Positions 36,342-45,486 of a stretch of 64,000 bases of DNA are shown piece by piece (the stretch's first letter is position 1; the number at the start of each line of letters is the position of its first letter). The notes under the pieces are model-generated. The model was not told where the DNA came from and did no database searches. It saw only the letters and a list, made by a program, of their open reading frames with translations. The DNA comes from Scytolyngbya sp. HA4215-MV1 (GTDB lineage Bacteria; Cyanobacteriota; Cyanobacteriia; Leptolyngbyales; Leptolyngbyaceae). The DNA lies in NCBI GenBank assembly GCA_019359045.1, contig JAHHIA010000004.1, positions 248,001 to 312,000 of the forward strand, given 5' to 3'. The position numbers were made by a program, and so were the translations under genes.

Positions 36342-37775
36342 ATGGATCAAGCCCCTTCAGATGTGTTGATTTTAGAACCAGGCCAACTGCCCCCATCCGG
36401 AACGCTTTTGCCTCCTCGCACACCGCGATGGCACGATACCCTAGCTTACATTGCGAATCCAGATCAGTTCTGTCGCACTCATTTGGCGCAATACGGTCCC
36501 ATTTTTAGAACAGGTGTGTTTGGTGGGACAACGGTTTTTTTAGGGTCATCTCGTGCCATTCAGATGGTGTTCAATGGTGATACTCGGTACACCGAAATTG
36601 GTTTACCAGCCACCACAATGGCGATGTTTGGGGAATATAGTCTATTTCAGCGCCCCGACTTGCATCGTCAGCGAAAGAGTGCCTTACGACCTGCTTTTAC
36701 AGGCACGATGCTGGCGGGTTACCTACCCCATCTGCATCGTGTGATCGAGCAACATTTGCAAACCTGGAATACGACATCGCCCATTGCCTTAGTTCCTCTG
36801 GTCGAGCAGGTTTGTTTTGATGCCTTGGTTCCGCTGTTGTTGGGTATCCGGCTGGATCAAGATGAGACGATCGCCGTGGCAAGCTTGCCAATTCGCTCTA
36901 AAGCAGATCTCAAGCGCCTCTACAAAACTTTTTTTGATGGGTTTTATGGTCTGGTCAAATGGCGATCGCCGCTGACTGCCTTTGGTCGGGGGCAGCAAGC
37001 GCGATCGCGTCTGCTCGAATTTATGCGATCGGTGATTCAACAACGGCGTACTGCCCCAAACCCACTTGAGCCAACCGCAGACTTCTTGTCCATGATGTTG
37101 GCAAATCAGCAAAACGATCCCACCGGAATTTTTAGCAACGCCTTGATTGAAAACCAATGCCTGTTGCAGCTCTGGGCATCCCATTACGAAATCACTGGCT
37201 TAGTCGCTTCCTGGATTTACCAATTAGGGCAACATCCTGAATGGATAGAAGCACTCAGAGCCGAACAGTCCTGCGTACTGGCACCCTTGTCCAACTTATC
37301 GCAAGTCTCTTCAGAACACTTGAGGGCTATGACCACTCTGGAAGCCACCATCAAAGAAACCTTAAGGCTTTTGCCACCGACCTCCACTGCCAATCGGCGC
37401 TTAACCTGTTCGATTGTACTCGATGGCACCCTTTACCCCAAAGGGTGGACGCTAATTGCAGAACCCCGGATCGCGCATCGCCAAGCCGCCTACTTTGCTA
37501 ACCCCGATCGATTTGATCCAGAGCGCTTCTTGCCCCCTCGCAACGAAGGCAAAATGTATGAGTTTATCCCTTTTGGGGGCGGAGTTCATGCTTGCCTGGG
37601 AGCACAACTCGCCATGACGATGACGAAGGTGTTTGTTATACACCTGCTACACCAATTTGACTGGACGTTGCTCGGTGAAGCCCAGTTTGTCCAATTCCCC
37701 CTGAAGATAATCCGGAACAATTATCAGATCCAGTTAAAGTCAACTATCCGGCATCATCCGACATCAGTCACTTAA
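36342..37775 (+). CDS. Cytochrome P450
   Basis: A 477-residue haem monooxygenase. It has the K-helix ExxR (EATIKETLRL), the PERF-like segment FDPERFLPP, and the haem-binding loop FIPFGGGVHACLGAQLA with the thiolate Cys. The I-helix reads LLQLWASHYEITGLVASW; the usual acid-Thr pair of oxygen activation is replaced by HYEIT. Cyanobacterial P450s of this build (CYP120/CYP110-like) act on retinoids, terpenes or fatty acids; the substrate is not predictable here. Electrons must come from a separate ferredoxin system. Confidence 0.9.
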   Translation: MDQAPSDVLILEPGQLPPSGTLLPPRTPRWHDTLAYIANPDQFCRTHLAQYGPIFRTGVFGGTTVFLGSSRAIQMVFNGDTRYTEIGLPATTMAMFGEYSLFQRPDLHRQRKSALRPAFTGTMLAGYLPHLHRVIEQHLQTWNTTSPIALVPLVEQVCFDALVPLLLGIRLDQDETIAVASLPIRSKADLKRLYKTFFDGFYGLVKWRSPLTAFGRGQQARSRLLEFMRSVIQQRRTAPNPLEPTADFLSMMLANQQNDPTGIFSNALIENQCLLQLWASHYEITGLVASWIYQLGQHPEWIEALRAEQSCVLAPLSNLSQVSSEHLRAMTTLEATIKETLRLLPPTSTANRRLTCSIVLDGTLYPKGWTLIAEPRIAHRQAAYFANPDRFDPERFLPPRNEGKMYEFIPFGGGVHACLGAQLAMTMTKVFVIHLLHQFDWTLLGEAQFVQFPLKIIRNNYQIQLKSTIRHHPTSVT

Positions 37776-38009
37776 AAGCCCCTTGACTTCATGAAGCAAC
37801 GTGCTGCCTCATGCCTTTTACCCACCAAATATCGGCATTTTCACGGATTTAGTCAGTCAAAATTTTAAAGAAAATAGAACTAATCCTAAAGTTCTTAACT
37901 TTATTTAACGAATTAGAATTTTTAGCTTTTATCCCGATCTGGTTAGTTTCCTTTCGTTTGCTAGAACCATCCTTTTTTCAACCTAATTTGTTCTGATTCT
38001 CATTTTATA

Positions 38010-38630
38010 ATGTTGTCCCAATCTCGCCCCCCCTCATTTGTGCAGACCTCTACTTCGATGCCTCCCGAAATTCTAGAAAACCGATCGCAGTACAAGTCCT
38101 GCCATATCTTTGTGCCCGATCAAGAAAACCGCCTGCCTGCAGTGTTGGTGAGGGAACAGTATTACAGCTTCTTCAAAATAGTCAAAGACCGCTACCAGGC
38201 GATCGAAATAAGTGCACGTCTCTTGCAACGAGGCGACAAAACCGTCATTACCACAACAGCCAAAGGTTATGCAGTCTGGGTCCTGGAGCCTGAAGCTCAA
38301 CCCCATGCACCTGTCACGCCATCAGTTTCTTCATCTACTGCCCCATCGATTCCAGTCAAATCTAGACTTAAGATTTTAGACTCTCGTGAACAATATCACC
38401 CTTGTCACGTGCGTGTCCCCGATTTAGAACAGCGACTAGCAGCAGTTTTAGTCGATGGCAGTTACTACAGTTTGCTCAAAGTCGCCAAAGACGAAGCGCA
38501 AGCCATGGAACTGGCGACCCGCCTAGTAAACCGGGGCAACGACACTGTGGTGATTAAAAACTTTAAGGGTTACACCGTTTGGGTGGTGGAACCGGAGGCT
38601 TATCCTGACCCAACTCCCGGTCGGGCTTAA
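38010..38630 (+). CDS. Conserved cyanobacterial protein with duplicated domain
   Basis: A 206-residue soluble protein made of two copies of one domain. Copy A (about residues 20-95) has ILENRSQYKSCHIFVPDQEN, VLVREQYYSFFKIVKDRYQA and GYAVWVLEPEA; copy B (about 120-195) has ILDSREQYHPCHVRVPDLEQ, VLVDGSYYSLLKVAKDEAQA and GYTVWVVEPEA. A Ser/Thr/Pro linker joins them. The repeat is familiar from unannotated cyanobacterial proteins, but no function is known. A perfect terminator follows. Confidence 0.75.
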   Translation: MLSQSRPPSFVQTSTSMPPEILENRSQYKSCHIFVPDQENRLPAVLVREQYYSFFKIVKDRYQAIEISARLLQRGDKTVITTTAKGYAVWVLEPEAQPHAPVTPSVSSSTAPSIPVKSRLKILDSREQYHPCHVRVPDLEQRLAAVLVDGSYYSLLKVAKDEAQAMELATRLVNRGNDTVVIKNFKGYTVWVVEPEAYPDPTPGRA

Positions 38631-38673
38631 GCAGGGTTGCAGAAACCATTCGTCAGTCATGGCGTATCCAAAC

Positions 38674-38705
38674 AAAAGGGGCAATGAATATTCATTGCCC
38701 CTTTT
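38674..38705 (+). terminator. Perfect 32-base palindrome terminator
   Basis: The 16-base arm AAAAGGGGCAATGAAT is followed directly by its complement ATTCATTGCCCCTTTT. A GC-rich stem base with a T run, 45 bases after the stop of the duplicated-domain gene, makes this a good intrinsic terminator. Confidence 0.8.
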
Positions 38706-38728
38706 ACTGATTCGTTAAATTCCAGGCA

Positions 38729-38764
38729 AGACCTCCGAGGTCTTTAAAGCTTCAGAGGTCTTGG
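38729..38764 (-). terminator. Hairpin after chlP
   Basis: CAAGACCTC and GAGGTCTTG arms, with an inner AAAGCTT, form a stem 30 bases beyond the chlP stop on the minus strand. It faces the previous terminator, so both convergent transcripts end here. Confidence 0.55.
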
Positions 38765-38794
38765 GCAACAGTAGAAAAATAATATTCCTACACC

Positions 38795-40018
38795 TTAAGG
38801 AGCCAGGGCGCTGCCCCGTAGGAGGCTTCCGATCGTTTTCGCTGTGATCTTCAATTGTGTGAGCGGATTTGCTGGCACCACAGTTTTATAGAGGTAACTG
38901 TCAAAAGTGAGCTTCTGTACATCGATGTCAGAGCACATTTCGACAAATGCCTCACGGGTTGCGTCCGATCGATAGAAGACGCGTTGCAGCAAGTCGAGAA
39001 CCAAGTAGGTTGCACCGTACTGCTTATCCCAGCGCTTCAGATACACTTTGAGATCGGCTTCGGTGGGGATGCGTTCCCCTTTGTTAGAAAACTCCACAAT
39101 CGTTTCAGCACACATCCGCGCTGACTTTGCAGCAAAATAGATCCCCTCACCCGAAGACTTGGTGACCGTCCCCGCCGCATCTCCTACCAGCGCAACACGA
39201 CCTACGACTCGACGGGGTCTGGGATGTTCGGGAATAGGATGGGCTTCGACCCGAATAATCTTGCCACCCCGCAGTCTAGCCGCAGCCCGAGCACGAATTC
39301 CTGCCTGGAGCTGCTTGATTCTTGCCTGGTTGGGCTTCATGGTGCCAGTGCCCACTGCCACGTGGTCGTATTTGGGGAATACCCAGGCGTAAAAATCGGG
39401 CGAGACATCGTCTCCCACATACATTTCCGCGAGGTCTTCGTAGTACGCCATCTTGTCGTCTGGCAGACGGATGCGCTCTTGGAAGGCGATCGCGTAGTTG
39501 TAGTCGCCTGCGTCGATCGCTTTGGCAACTCGTGAGTTTGCTCCATCTGCCCCAATTACCAAATCCACTTGTAGGGTTTGGTTTTCTCCTTCCAAACTAC
39601 CACTGGAGTGATCGGCATAGTGCAGGGTATAAGCACCTTTGTCACCTGTCGGAATCTCCAGTTTATAGAGCGTTCCATTGATCACTTTGGCACCTAGCTT
39701 AGCCGCACGATCGCGCATGAAGCCGTCTAATACTTCCCGACGACACATGCCAATATATTCATCATCTTTGAGCGTGCTGCCAATACTGACCTCGATGTTA
39801 GAGGGTGAGATCATCTTCATCTTGCGCACCCGACGATCAATAATTTCGGGCGGCAAATCAAACTCACTCACCATACACAGCGGGATGGCACCACCGCAGG
39901 GCTTGACGTTATCTAACTTGCGTTCAATTAAGTAGGTTTCAATACCAGCTTTTGCCAGGACCTCAGCGGCAGATGAACCCGCCGGACCTCCACCAACAAC
40001 AGCAACCCGTAGTGCCAA
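38795..40018 (-). CDS. chlP: Geranylgeranyl diphosphate/chlorophyll reductase ChlP
   Basis: A 407-residue flavoprotein that reduces the geranylgeranyl side chain of chlorophyll (and free geranylgeranyl diphosphate) to phytyl. It shows LRVAVVGGGPAGSSAAEVLA at the N-terminus, KPCGGAIPLCMVSEFDLP, VIGADGANSRVAKAI, and VALVGDAAGTVTKSSGEGIYFA. The TTG at 40018, with AGGAG seven bases upstream, aligns with known ChlP starts; the frame extends to an ATG at 40051 without family sequence. It is needed for tail formation of chlorophyll, tocopherol and phylloquinone. Confidence 0.95.
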   Translation of the reverse strand: MALRVAVVGGGPAGSSAAEVLAKAGIETYLIERKLDNVKPCGGAIPLCMVSEFDLPPEIIDRRVRKMKMISPSNIEVSIGSTLKDDEYIGMCRREVLDGFMRDRAAKLGAKVINGTLYKLEIPTGDKGAYTLHYADHSSGSLEGENQTLQVDLVIGADGANSRVAKAIDAGDYNYAIAFQERIRLPDDKMAYYEDLAEMYVGDDVSPDFYAWVFPKYDHVAVGTGTMKPNQARIKQLQAGIRARAAARLRGGKIIRVEAHPIPEHPRPRRVVGRVALVGDAAGTVTKSSGEGIYFAAKSARMCAETIVEFSNKGERIPTEADLKVYLKRWDKQYGATYLVLDLLQRVFYRSDATREAFVEMCSDIDVQKLTFDSYLYKTVVPANPLTQLKITAKTIGSLLRGSALAP

Positions 40019-40422
40019 AGGTCTTCTCCTAAAATCTTTAAAGCTACGCAATGCATCGTATCACGGAGTTCCGGCTCTCCCGCCGCAGAAGCCTGGGATT
40101 GCCCAAAGTTGCAACAGACGTTAACAACCAGGCGTTCAAATCCTTAACATCCTGAAATAAAATCTGAGCACGAAAACTGCCAATCTCTAATTAGAAGAGG
40201 TGTCAGGGATTAGCGTTCCATGTTATAAAAACTACAGTAAGTACATCAGCAAACCGGGTTTTTAAGAAAATCGGGTTGAGATGCTTAAAAAACTTGCAAT
40301 TTTTTGAACTGCCAGGCATCTTTAACAATTACTGGCTTGAGATCGTTCACTGCTTAACAAAATTCCGTCTTAAAATTTTTTGTTTTTTTCCTTCACATCC
40401 CATCCTTCCAAGGTTGCCAACA
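40019..40422. other. Divergent promoter region between chlP and cysA
   Basis: I see no gene, repeat or named site. The bases before cysA are T-rich and the frame upstream of its GTG start is open but not protein-like. Confidence 0.5.
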
Positions 40423-41439
40423 GTGAGTATTATTATTGACAATGTCTCGAAACAGTTTGGTGGTTTTCAGGCAGTCGATCGGGTCAACCTGGAAGTGCAG
40501 TTTGGTTCACTCGTAGCACTTTTGGGACCTTCCGGCTCCGGCAAATCGACCTTACTGCGACTGATTGCGGGACTAGAAATGCCCGATGAAGGCAAAATTT
40601 TGCTCACAGGCGAGGATGCGACCCATCAACGCGTCCAGGATCGGGGCATTGGGTTTGTGTTCCAGCACTATGCTCTATTTAAACACCTGACGGTTCGACA
40701 GAACATCGCTTTTGGGTTAGAAATTCGCAAAGCCGCTCAGACAAAAGTCAAAAACCGGGTCGAGGAGTTGCTAGACCTGGTGCAATTGCGGGGATTGGGC
40801 GATCGCTATCCTTCTCAGCTATCGGGGGGACAGCGGCAGCGAGTGGCGCTGGCGCGAGCACTGGCAGTAGAACCGAAAGTGCTTTTGCTGGACGAACCCT
40901 TCGGGGCTTTAGATGCCAAAGTTCGTAAAGACCTGCGAGCCTGGCTACGCCGCTTGCATGATGAGGTGCATGTCACCACTGTGTTTGTTACCCACGATCA
41001 GGAAGAAGCCATGGAAGTGGCCGATGAAATTGTGGTGATGAATAAGGGACGGGTTGAACAGGTCGGTACACCTAAAGAGGTTTATGATCATCCGGCAACT
41101 GCCTTTGTGATGAGCTTTATTGGACCTGTGAACGTCTTGCCCAGCAGTTCTCGGTTATTTCAGGGCAACGGTATCGAGTCTGTCCATCCGGAAGTCTTTT
41201 TGCGTCCTCATGATGTATTGGTGCAAACTCAACCCAATGGCAGCACTGCCCCTGCCAGAGTCAGCCGTCTGCTGCATCTAGGTTGGGAAGTGCAGGCAGA
41301 GCTGACCCTGGATGATGGGCAGGTGGTCAACGCTCACTTGACCCGTGAGAAATTTGACGAGTTGCAGCTGGAACCGCAACAACGCGTGTACGTGAAGCCC
41401 AAAGAGGCAAAGTCTTTCCCGATTTACTACTCAATTTAA
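40423..41439 (+). CDS. cysA: Sulfate/thiosulfate ABC transporter ATP-binding protein CysA
   Basis: A 338-residue ATPase of the sulfate/molybdate importer family. It has Walker [10 protein letters not shown], the signature [15 protein letters not shown], Walker [13 protein letters not shown], the switch His in [15 protein letters not shown], and a C-terminal TOBE-type domain ([10 protein letters not shown]). The GTG at 40423 fits the usual length; the frame is open upstream to 40276. The permease genes cysT and cysW and the binding protein are not nearby, so it must be served in trans. Confidence 0.9.
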   Translation: MSIIIDNVSKQFGGFQAVDRVNLEVQFGSLVALLGPSGSGKSTLLRLIAGLEMPDEGKILLTGEDATHQRVQDRGIGFVFQHYALFKHLTVRQNIAFGLEIRKAAQTKVKNRVEELLDLVQLRGLGDRYPSQLSGGQRQRVALARALAVEPKVLLLDEPFGALDAKVRKDLRAWLRRLHDEVHVTTVFVTHDQEEAMEVADEIVVMNKGRVEQVGTPKEVYDHPATAFVMSFIGPVNVLPSSSRLFQGNGIESVHPEVFLRPHDVLVQTQPNGSTAPARVSRLLHLGWEVQAELTLDDGQVVNAHLTREKFDELQLEPQQRVYVKPKEAKSFPIYYSI

Positions 41440-41481
41440 GTCGATCGTCAAGGCCTACAGATTGCGTGAATCGAGCTGGGT

Positions 41482-41829
41482 TCAATCGTTTTGGGCTGAA
41501 CGATCGGGCTTGAAAGATTTGGTATCGCGATCGCTGCCTGGTAATATTTCATCCAGATTCAACTTTTCGATCACAGTTTCACCGGGCGAATTTGCCTCAT
41601 CCTTGCGACTGGCAGAAACTTGGCTTTGCCACTCACGTCGTTGTTGTTGCATTTCAGCCAAGTTTTCATCCGGGGCAGATTGAGAGAGTCCTGGCGTTTC
41701 GATCGGAGTGTTTTCCAATGCTGCAAACGCCGCCGTAGGGTAAATACACAGCACAGCGAGCAAACTCAACATCACGATAGAAAGCTGTTTTGCAATCGCG
41801 CGAAGGGATTGAAAAATACGACGTGTCAT
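41482..41829 (-). CDS. Small secreted hypothetical protein
   Basis: A 115-residue protein with a signal peptide (IVMLSLLAVLCIYPTAAFAA) followed by a hydrophilic, acidic and Ser-rich chain that includes a helical stretch (NLAEMQQQRREWQSQVSASRKDEA). I recognise no domain. It faces cysA, ending 40 bases from its stop. Its composition suggests a periplasmic or thylakoid-lumen protein. Confidence 0.65.
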   Translation of the reverse strand: MTRRIFQSLRAIAKQLSIVMLSLLAVLCIYPTAAFAALENTPIETPGLSQSAPDENLAEMQQQRREWQSQVSASRKDEANSPGETVIEKLNLDEILPGSDRDTKSFKPDRSAQND

Positions 41830-42143
41830 AAAGAATCACCTTGAAATGACGTGGATATTGGCAAGTTCAGCCCATTGCTCCATTACCATTGGGCTGGTTT
41901 GGAATCGCCCGATAGCGTGGATTCAGCTTTCCTGCAATATTCAAAGCGTATGCAAAGACTCCTTTTTTCTCGTCTTTCGTAAGACTGAAAAGTAGAAAAG
42001 GTTCCCTTTCGAGAACCTTCTGAACTAATTTATTGACGAACCAATGCTGATCTTCTCGCTTAACTGAAAAGAGCAGCTTACTATCCTAAGCCCATGGTTG
42101 AAAGCCCAACAACATGACTCAACCATGAGCCTACGTAAGTAGA
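41830..42143. other. Intergenic region with pdhB terminator
   Basis: A hairpin with AAGGTTC/GAACCTT arms (41998-42019) lies at its centre; the rest shows nothing recognisable. Confidence 0.5.
41996..42019 (-). terminator. Terminator after pdhB
   Basis: On the minus strand AAGGTTC-TCGAAAGG-GAACCTT is followed by TTCT, 125 bases after the pdhB stop. A modest but typical intrinsic terminator. Confidence 0.5.
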
Positions 42144-43127
42144 CTAAACACGCAGAGCAATCATCTTTTCGACTGCTTCTACAATTTGCTGGGGCTGCAC
42201 GATCGTCAGATTTTCTAATGTCCCGTTGTAAGGGGTGGGGATATCTTGGGACGAGAGCCGCAAAACAGGTGCATCCAGTTCATCAAATAGGCGATCGTTG
42301 ATCGAAGCAACAATTTCTGCACCAATGCCTCCGGTTCGCATACATTCCTCCACCACAATCACCTTATGGGTTTTGCGGATCGAAGTACCGATCGTCTCAA
42401 AGTCCAGCGGTTTGAGCGATAACAAATCAATGACTTCCGGGTCATATCCGTCTTTTTCCAGCGTTTTCGCTGCCTGCATCACATGATGTCGCATCCGCGA
42501 ATAGGTGAGAATGGTAACATCTTTACCGGAGCGCACCACTTCAGCCTTATCGAGCGGTAACAAATATTCTCCATCAGGCAAATTCTCTTTGAGGTTGTAG
42601 AGCAGCACATGCTCAAAGAATAAAACTGGATTGTCATCCCGAATGGCAGATTTCAGCAACCCTTTGGCGTTATAGGGAGTTGAGCAGGCAACAATCTTGA
42701 GCCCGGGAACTGCCTGAAAGTAGGCTTCTAGCCGCTGAGAGTGTTCTGCCCCCAATTGCCGACCTACACCGCCTGGACCGCGGATCACCATCGGAATTTT
42801 GTAGTTTCCCCCCGATGTATAGCGCAGCATACCCGCATTATTGGCAATTTGGTTGAATGCCAACAACAGGAAGCCCATATTCATGCCTTCGATGATAGGA
42901 CGTAGCCCGGTCATCGCTGCACCCACTGCCATGCCGGTAAAGCTATTTTCGGCGATCGGGGTATCCAGCAGTCGCAGCTCGCCGTATTTTTGATACAGGT
43001 CTTTCGTAACTTTATAGGACCCCCCATAGTGACCGACATCTTCCCCCATGACAAGAACGTGGGGATCACGTGCCATTTCTTCGTCAATGGCTTCTCGAAG
43101 GGCATTGAAAAGAAGCGTTTCTGCCAT
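42144..43127 (-). CDS. pdhB: Pyruvate dehydrogenase E1 component subunit beta
   Basis: A 327-residue transketolase-type subunit. It has the N-terminal Pyr domain with [42 protein letters not shown], the segment [21 protein letters not shown], and the C-terminal [17 protein letters not shown]. It pairs with the alpha subunit to decarboxylate pyruvate with thiamine diphosphate and form acetyl-CoA. In cyanobacteria the E1 genes are scattered, as here. GAGG lies upstream of the ATG. Confidence 0.95.
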   Translation of the reverse strand: MAETLLFNALREAIDEEMARDPHVLVMGEDVGHYGGSYKVTKDLYQKYGELRLLDTPIAENSFTGMAVGAAMTGLRPIIEGMNMGFLLLAFNQIANNAGMLRYTSGGNYKIPMVIRGPGGVGRQLGAEHSQRLEAYFQAVPGLKIVACSTPYNAKGLLKSAIRDDNPVLFFEHVLLYNLKENLPDGEYLLPLDKAEVVRSGKDVTILTYSRMRHHVMQAAKTLEKDGYDPEVIDLLSLKPLDFETIGTSIRKTHKVIVVEECMRTGGIGAEIVASINDRLFDELDAPVLRLSSQDIPTPYNGTLENLTIVQPQQIVEAVEKMIALRV

Positions 43128-43495
43128 CTAGTTCCTCTAAGGTGCGGCGAATCGTGCAGCAAATCAACAGCAAACCCCATTCTAGGGCATCCGGTTCAAC
43201 CTCAAAAGCCAAACCTCTGAATACTTGCGACAGCAAATGCTTAGAGAAGCTTTCTCCAAAGATTAGCAACTTTTCAAGCGATCAGCTATCAGAATCCCAA
43301 ATTTCCATTGCAGCTGAAAGGTTAGAGCAGACGCCTGAAGTTTGGGAAGCATTGCGTAAAGGACATTGAAGCCATCATCACCAAGCTGAAATTGTCTACC
43401 GTAAGCTACACATAAAACTGTCCTAGCGGAGGACACAGCAGCCTGAAAACACTTATGGCTGACAAATTTAGGATTCTCTGTGGCAATGTCGCTGC
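43128..43495. other. Intergenic region, no feature seen
   Basis: Short open frames exist on both strands (for example 43142-43369 and 43263-43538), but none looks like a protein. No repeat or RNA gene is recognised. Confidence 0.5.
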
Positions 43496-44749
43496 TCAAG
43501 ATAACTGTCCCGATCGTCCCAGCAAGCGGTTGAGCCATGATCTCAGCGTTCTCAACACATACCGATCCAGGCGTTTCGAGAGCTTGCTAAAGCGATAGTA
43601 GAACAGAATGTCCACCACTTCTTCAAGGGTGAAGGGTTCTAAATAATTAATGACGCGATCGACCATTTCATCGGGGTCTTCCAGATATTTCTGTCTGCCC
43701 AAACGCTCGCACAGGTTCCACTTTGTCCGAAAAATTTGCAGCATTTCGTCCTGGTAAGGTTGAAAATTGGCGGTGCTCCCGGCGGGCTGACCTAGGTATT
43801 GTTGAATATATCGGCAGGCAATTTCGGCACTCTGCATCCCGAACCGAATGCCTTCTCCTCCCAGAAAATTAACAGTGGAAACGGCATCCCCGATCGCAAT
43901 CACATTGCCGTCGCCATAAATATCTTGCAGCCCACTACTGTATTTCAGGGTTGAACCATGAACATCCAAAATTTTGTAATCACTCACATTCAGGTAATCC
44001 CGAATAATCAGTTCAATATAATACTTCAGCGATTTCGTCTGTTTCACCGACTGGTGTTCCAGGTTGAGAAATCCGGCTCCCACCTTTAATTGGTTAGGTT
44101 CCATGGGAAAAATCCAGGAATAGCCTCTTGGCATCCACTGATGTCCCACAAAGAAGGTGAGGGCTTGGGCATGAGGAGTGTAGTGGGCATCATCCACCTC
44201 AATCAAAAATTCAGAACCCGTGCCTTCCAGAAATTCGGGTTTAGCTTGGGGTCGATCTGCATAAATCACCGATCGGGCTGGACCCGTTGCATCCACCAGC
44301 ACTTTGGCTTGCACCGTTTTGATCTCACCGGTTGCGCGCGATTTCAACTGCACCTGGATTTGTCCGTTTTGCTGGCTGTAACCAACAAAGCGATGGCCTA
44401 ACCAAACCTCGCCACCCTGACGTTGAACCTCATCTGCCAAAAATTGCCGTAACCGAGCAAAATCTAGCACCACTCCCAAAGGTTTTTCGGTTTGCCAGGT
44501 GCCCTGTTGGTTGGAAGACACGACGACTAACCGATTCCAAAAGCTTCCTACGATTTCTAGAGGAAGATGATAGCGATCGAGGGTTTCCAGGGGGGTTCCT
44601 GCACTAGAAAATGCATTGATTTGAAAATCCCCGTGCTGTTCAGCCAACAAAACGGTACGTCCACCCTGGGCTAACGATCTAGCACAATGCCCACCAGCCG
44701 GACCACCTCCCACCACCACCACATCAAAAACTGGCAACCGTTGATCCAT
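43496..44749 (-). CDS. Geranylgeranyl reductase family FAD-dependent oxidoreductase
   Basis: A 417-residue flavoprotein with the FAD fold VVVVGGGPAGGHCARSLA, LVDATGPARSVIYAD, VGAGFLNLE, and VIAIGDAVSTVNFLGGEGIRFG, typical of the geranylgeranyl/digeranylglyceride reductase family that reduces isoprenoid double bonds or hydroxylates rings. The C-terminal TLEEVVDILFYYRFSKLS resembles chlorophyll-branch relatives, but the substrate is not clear. The ATG at 44749 has AGGAG upstream. The frame stays open to a GTG at 44869 and there contains CPVCGAGK, a zinc-knuckle-like Cys pair, which may be coding. Confidence 0.8.
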   Translation of the reverse strand: MDQRLPVFDVVVVGGGPAGGHCARSLAQGGRTVLLAEQHGDFQINAFSSAGTPLETLDRYHLPLEIVGSFWNRLVVVSSNQQGTWQTEKPLGVVLDFARLRQFLADEVQRQGGEVWLGHRFVGYSQQNGQIQVQLKSRATGEIKTVQAKVLVDATGPARSVIYADRPQAKPEFLEGTGSEFLIEVDDAHYTPHAQALTFFVGHQWMPRGYSWIFPMEPNQLKVGAGFLNLEHQSVKQTKSLKYYIELIIRDYLNVSDYKILDVHGSTLKYSSGLQDIYGDGNVIAIGDAVSTVNFLGGEGIRFGMQSAEIACRYIQQYLGQPAGSTANFQPYQDEMLQIFRTKWNLCERLGRQKYLEDPDEMVDRVINYLEPFTLEEVVDILFYYRFSKLSKRLDRYVLRTLRSWLNRLLGRSGQLS

Positions 44750-44923
44750 GAACGTTTTAAGCTCCTGCGAAAAATATAGGGATTTGCCTGCACCACAGAC
44801 AGGACAAGCGTCTGAAAGGTCAAGCTGACGTGGGGCAATGATGCCATCCACATCATTACCGTATCTCACGATCCCTTGCCAACTCTAGTTTTTCCCCGCG
44901 TGCTAAATCAAAACAAGAATGTA

Positions 44924-44973
44924 GGGTTGTATGAAGTGAAACCACGTTCCAATTCATACCGAGATTCAGCTAC
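44924..44973. repeat. MITE-like repeat, TTGCTGAA family, partial copy
   Basis: GTTGTATGAAGTGAAACCACG, split at 20 bases, then TTCCAATTCATACCGAGATT and CAGCTAC match the right half of the copy at 50023-50104 (GTTGTATGGATTGAAACTTT, GTTCCAAATTCATACTGCTA). The left end is missing. Confidence 0.55.
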
Positions 44974-45011
44974 AGGTTTTCTCATTGAGGATAACCACGG
45001 GAGGCATAACC

Positions 45012-45467
45012 TCAATCGGGCAAGGAGTAGCGCAGCATCCAATTGCAAGGATGGTTCAACTGCTCCCAATGCCCCTGAAGGATTAACTCAAAAGCAGAAC
45101 GAGTTCGGATAAAAGCTTTGATGACATAGTGCCCGGGAGGGGCTTGGACTCCACTCTTGCGAATGCCCCGATAAAAGATATGTTCATCTTTCTCGAACCC
45201 TGTTCCTTGAATGGTCAATTGTCCCGCATGTCCCGGACGGAAGCGATCGGGTAAAACAAAAATGCCAAAGACATGATGTGCTCCTCGCCAAGGCTTCACA
45301 ACTACTTTGGCAGCATGGATTTGCAAAATGTTGCGATCGACTGCACTATTACCAACATCGCAGCAGAGTCTTGGCTGGGGAGTTAAAACACAAATCAGGA
45401 GCAAAATTGTGGCGAGTAACAATGGGGGAGCGATCACCAATCCCCAAAAGCACCTTTTAACTTTCAC
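45012..45467 (-). CDS. Hypothetical membrane-anchored protein
   Basis: A 151-residue protein with one N-terminal hydrophobic segment (GLVIAPPLLLATILLLICVL) and an exported-looking domain rich in beta strands: IHAAKVVVKPWRGAHHVFGIFVLPDRFRPGHAGQLTIQGTGFEKDEH, then YRGIRKSGVQAPPGHYVIKAFIRTR. I recognise no family. It ends 20 bases from the PIN/TRAM gene start region, both on the minus strand and possibly co-transcribed. Confidence 0.6.
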   Translation of the reverse strand: MKVKRCFWGLVIAPPLLLATILLLICVLTPQPRLCCDVGNSAVDRNILQIHAAKVVVKPWRGAHHVFGIFVLPDRFRPGHAGQLTIQGTGFEKDEHIFYRGIRKSGVQAPPGHYVIKAFIRTRSAFELILQGHWEQLNHPCNWMLRYSLPD

Positions 45468-45486
45468 ACCCTTGAAGGAATCACGA

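Noticed and set aside
43142-43369. A 75-codon frame in the gap between pdhB and the flavoprotein
   Set aside because: No ribosome site, no recognised motif and an unlikely composition; it is treated as chance.
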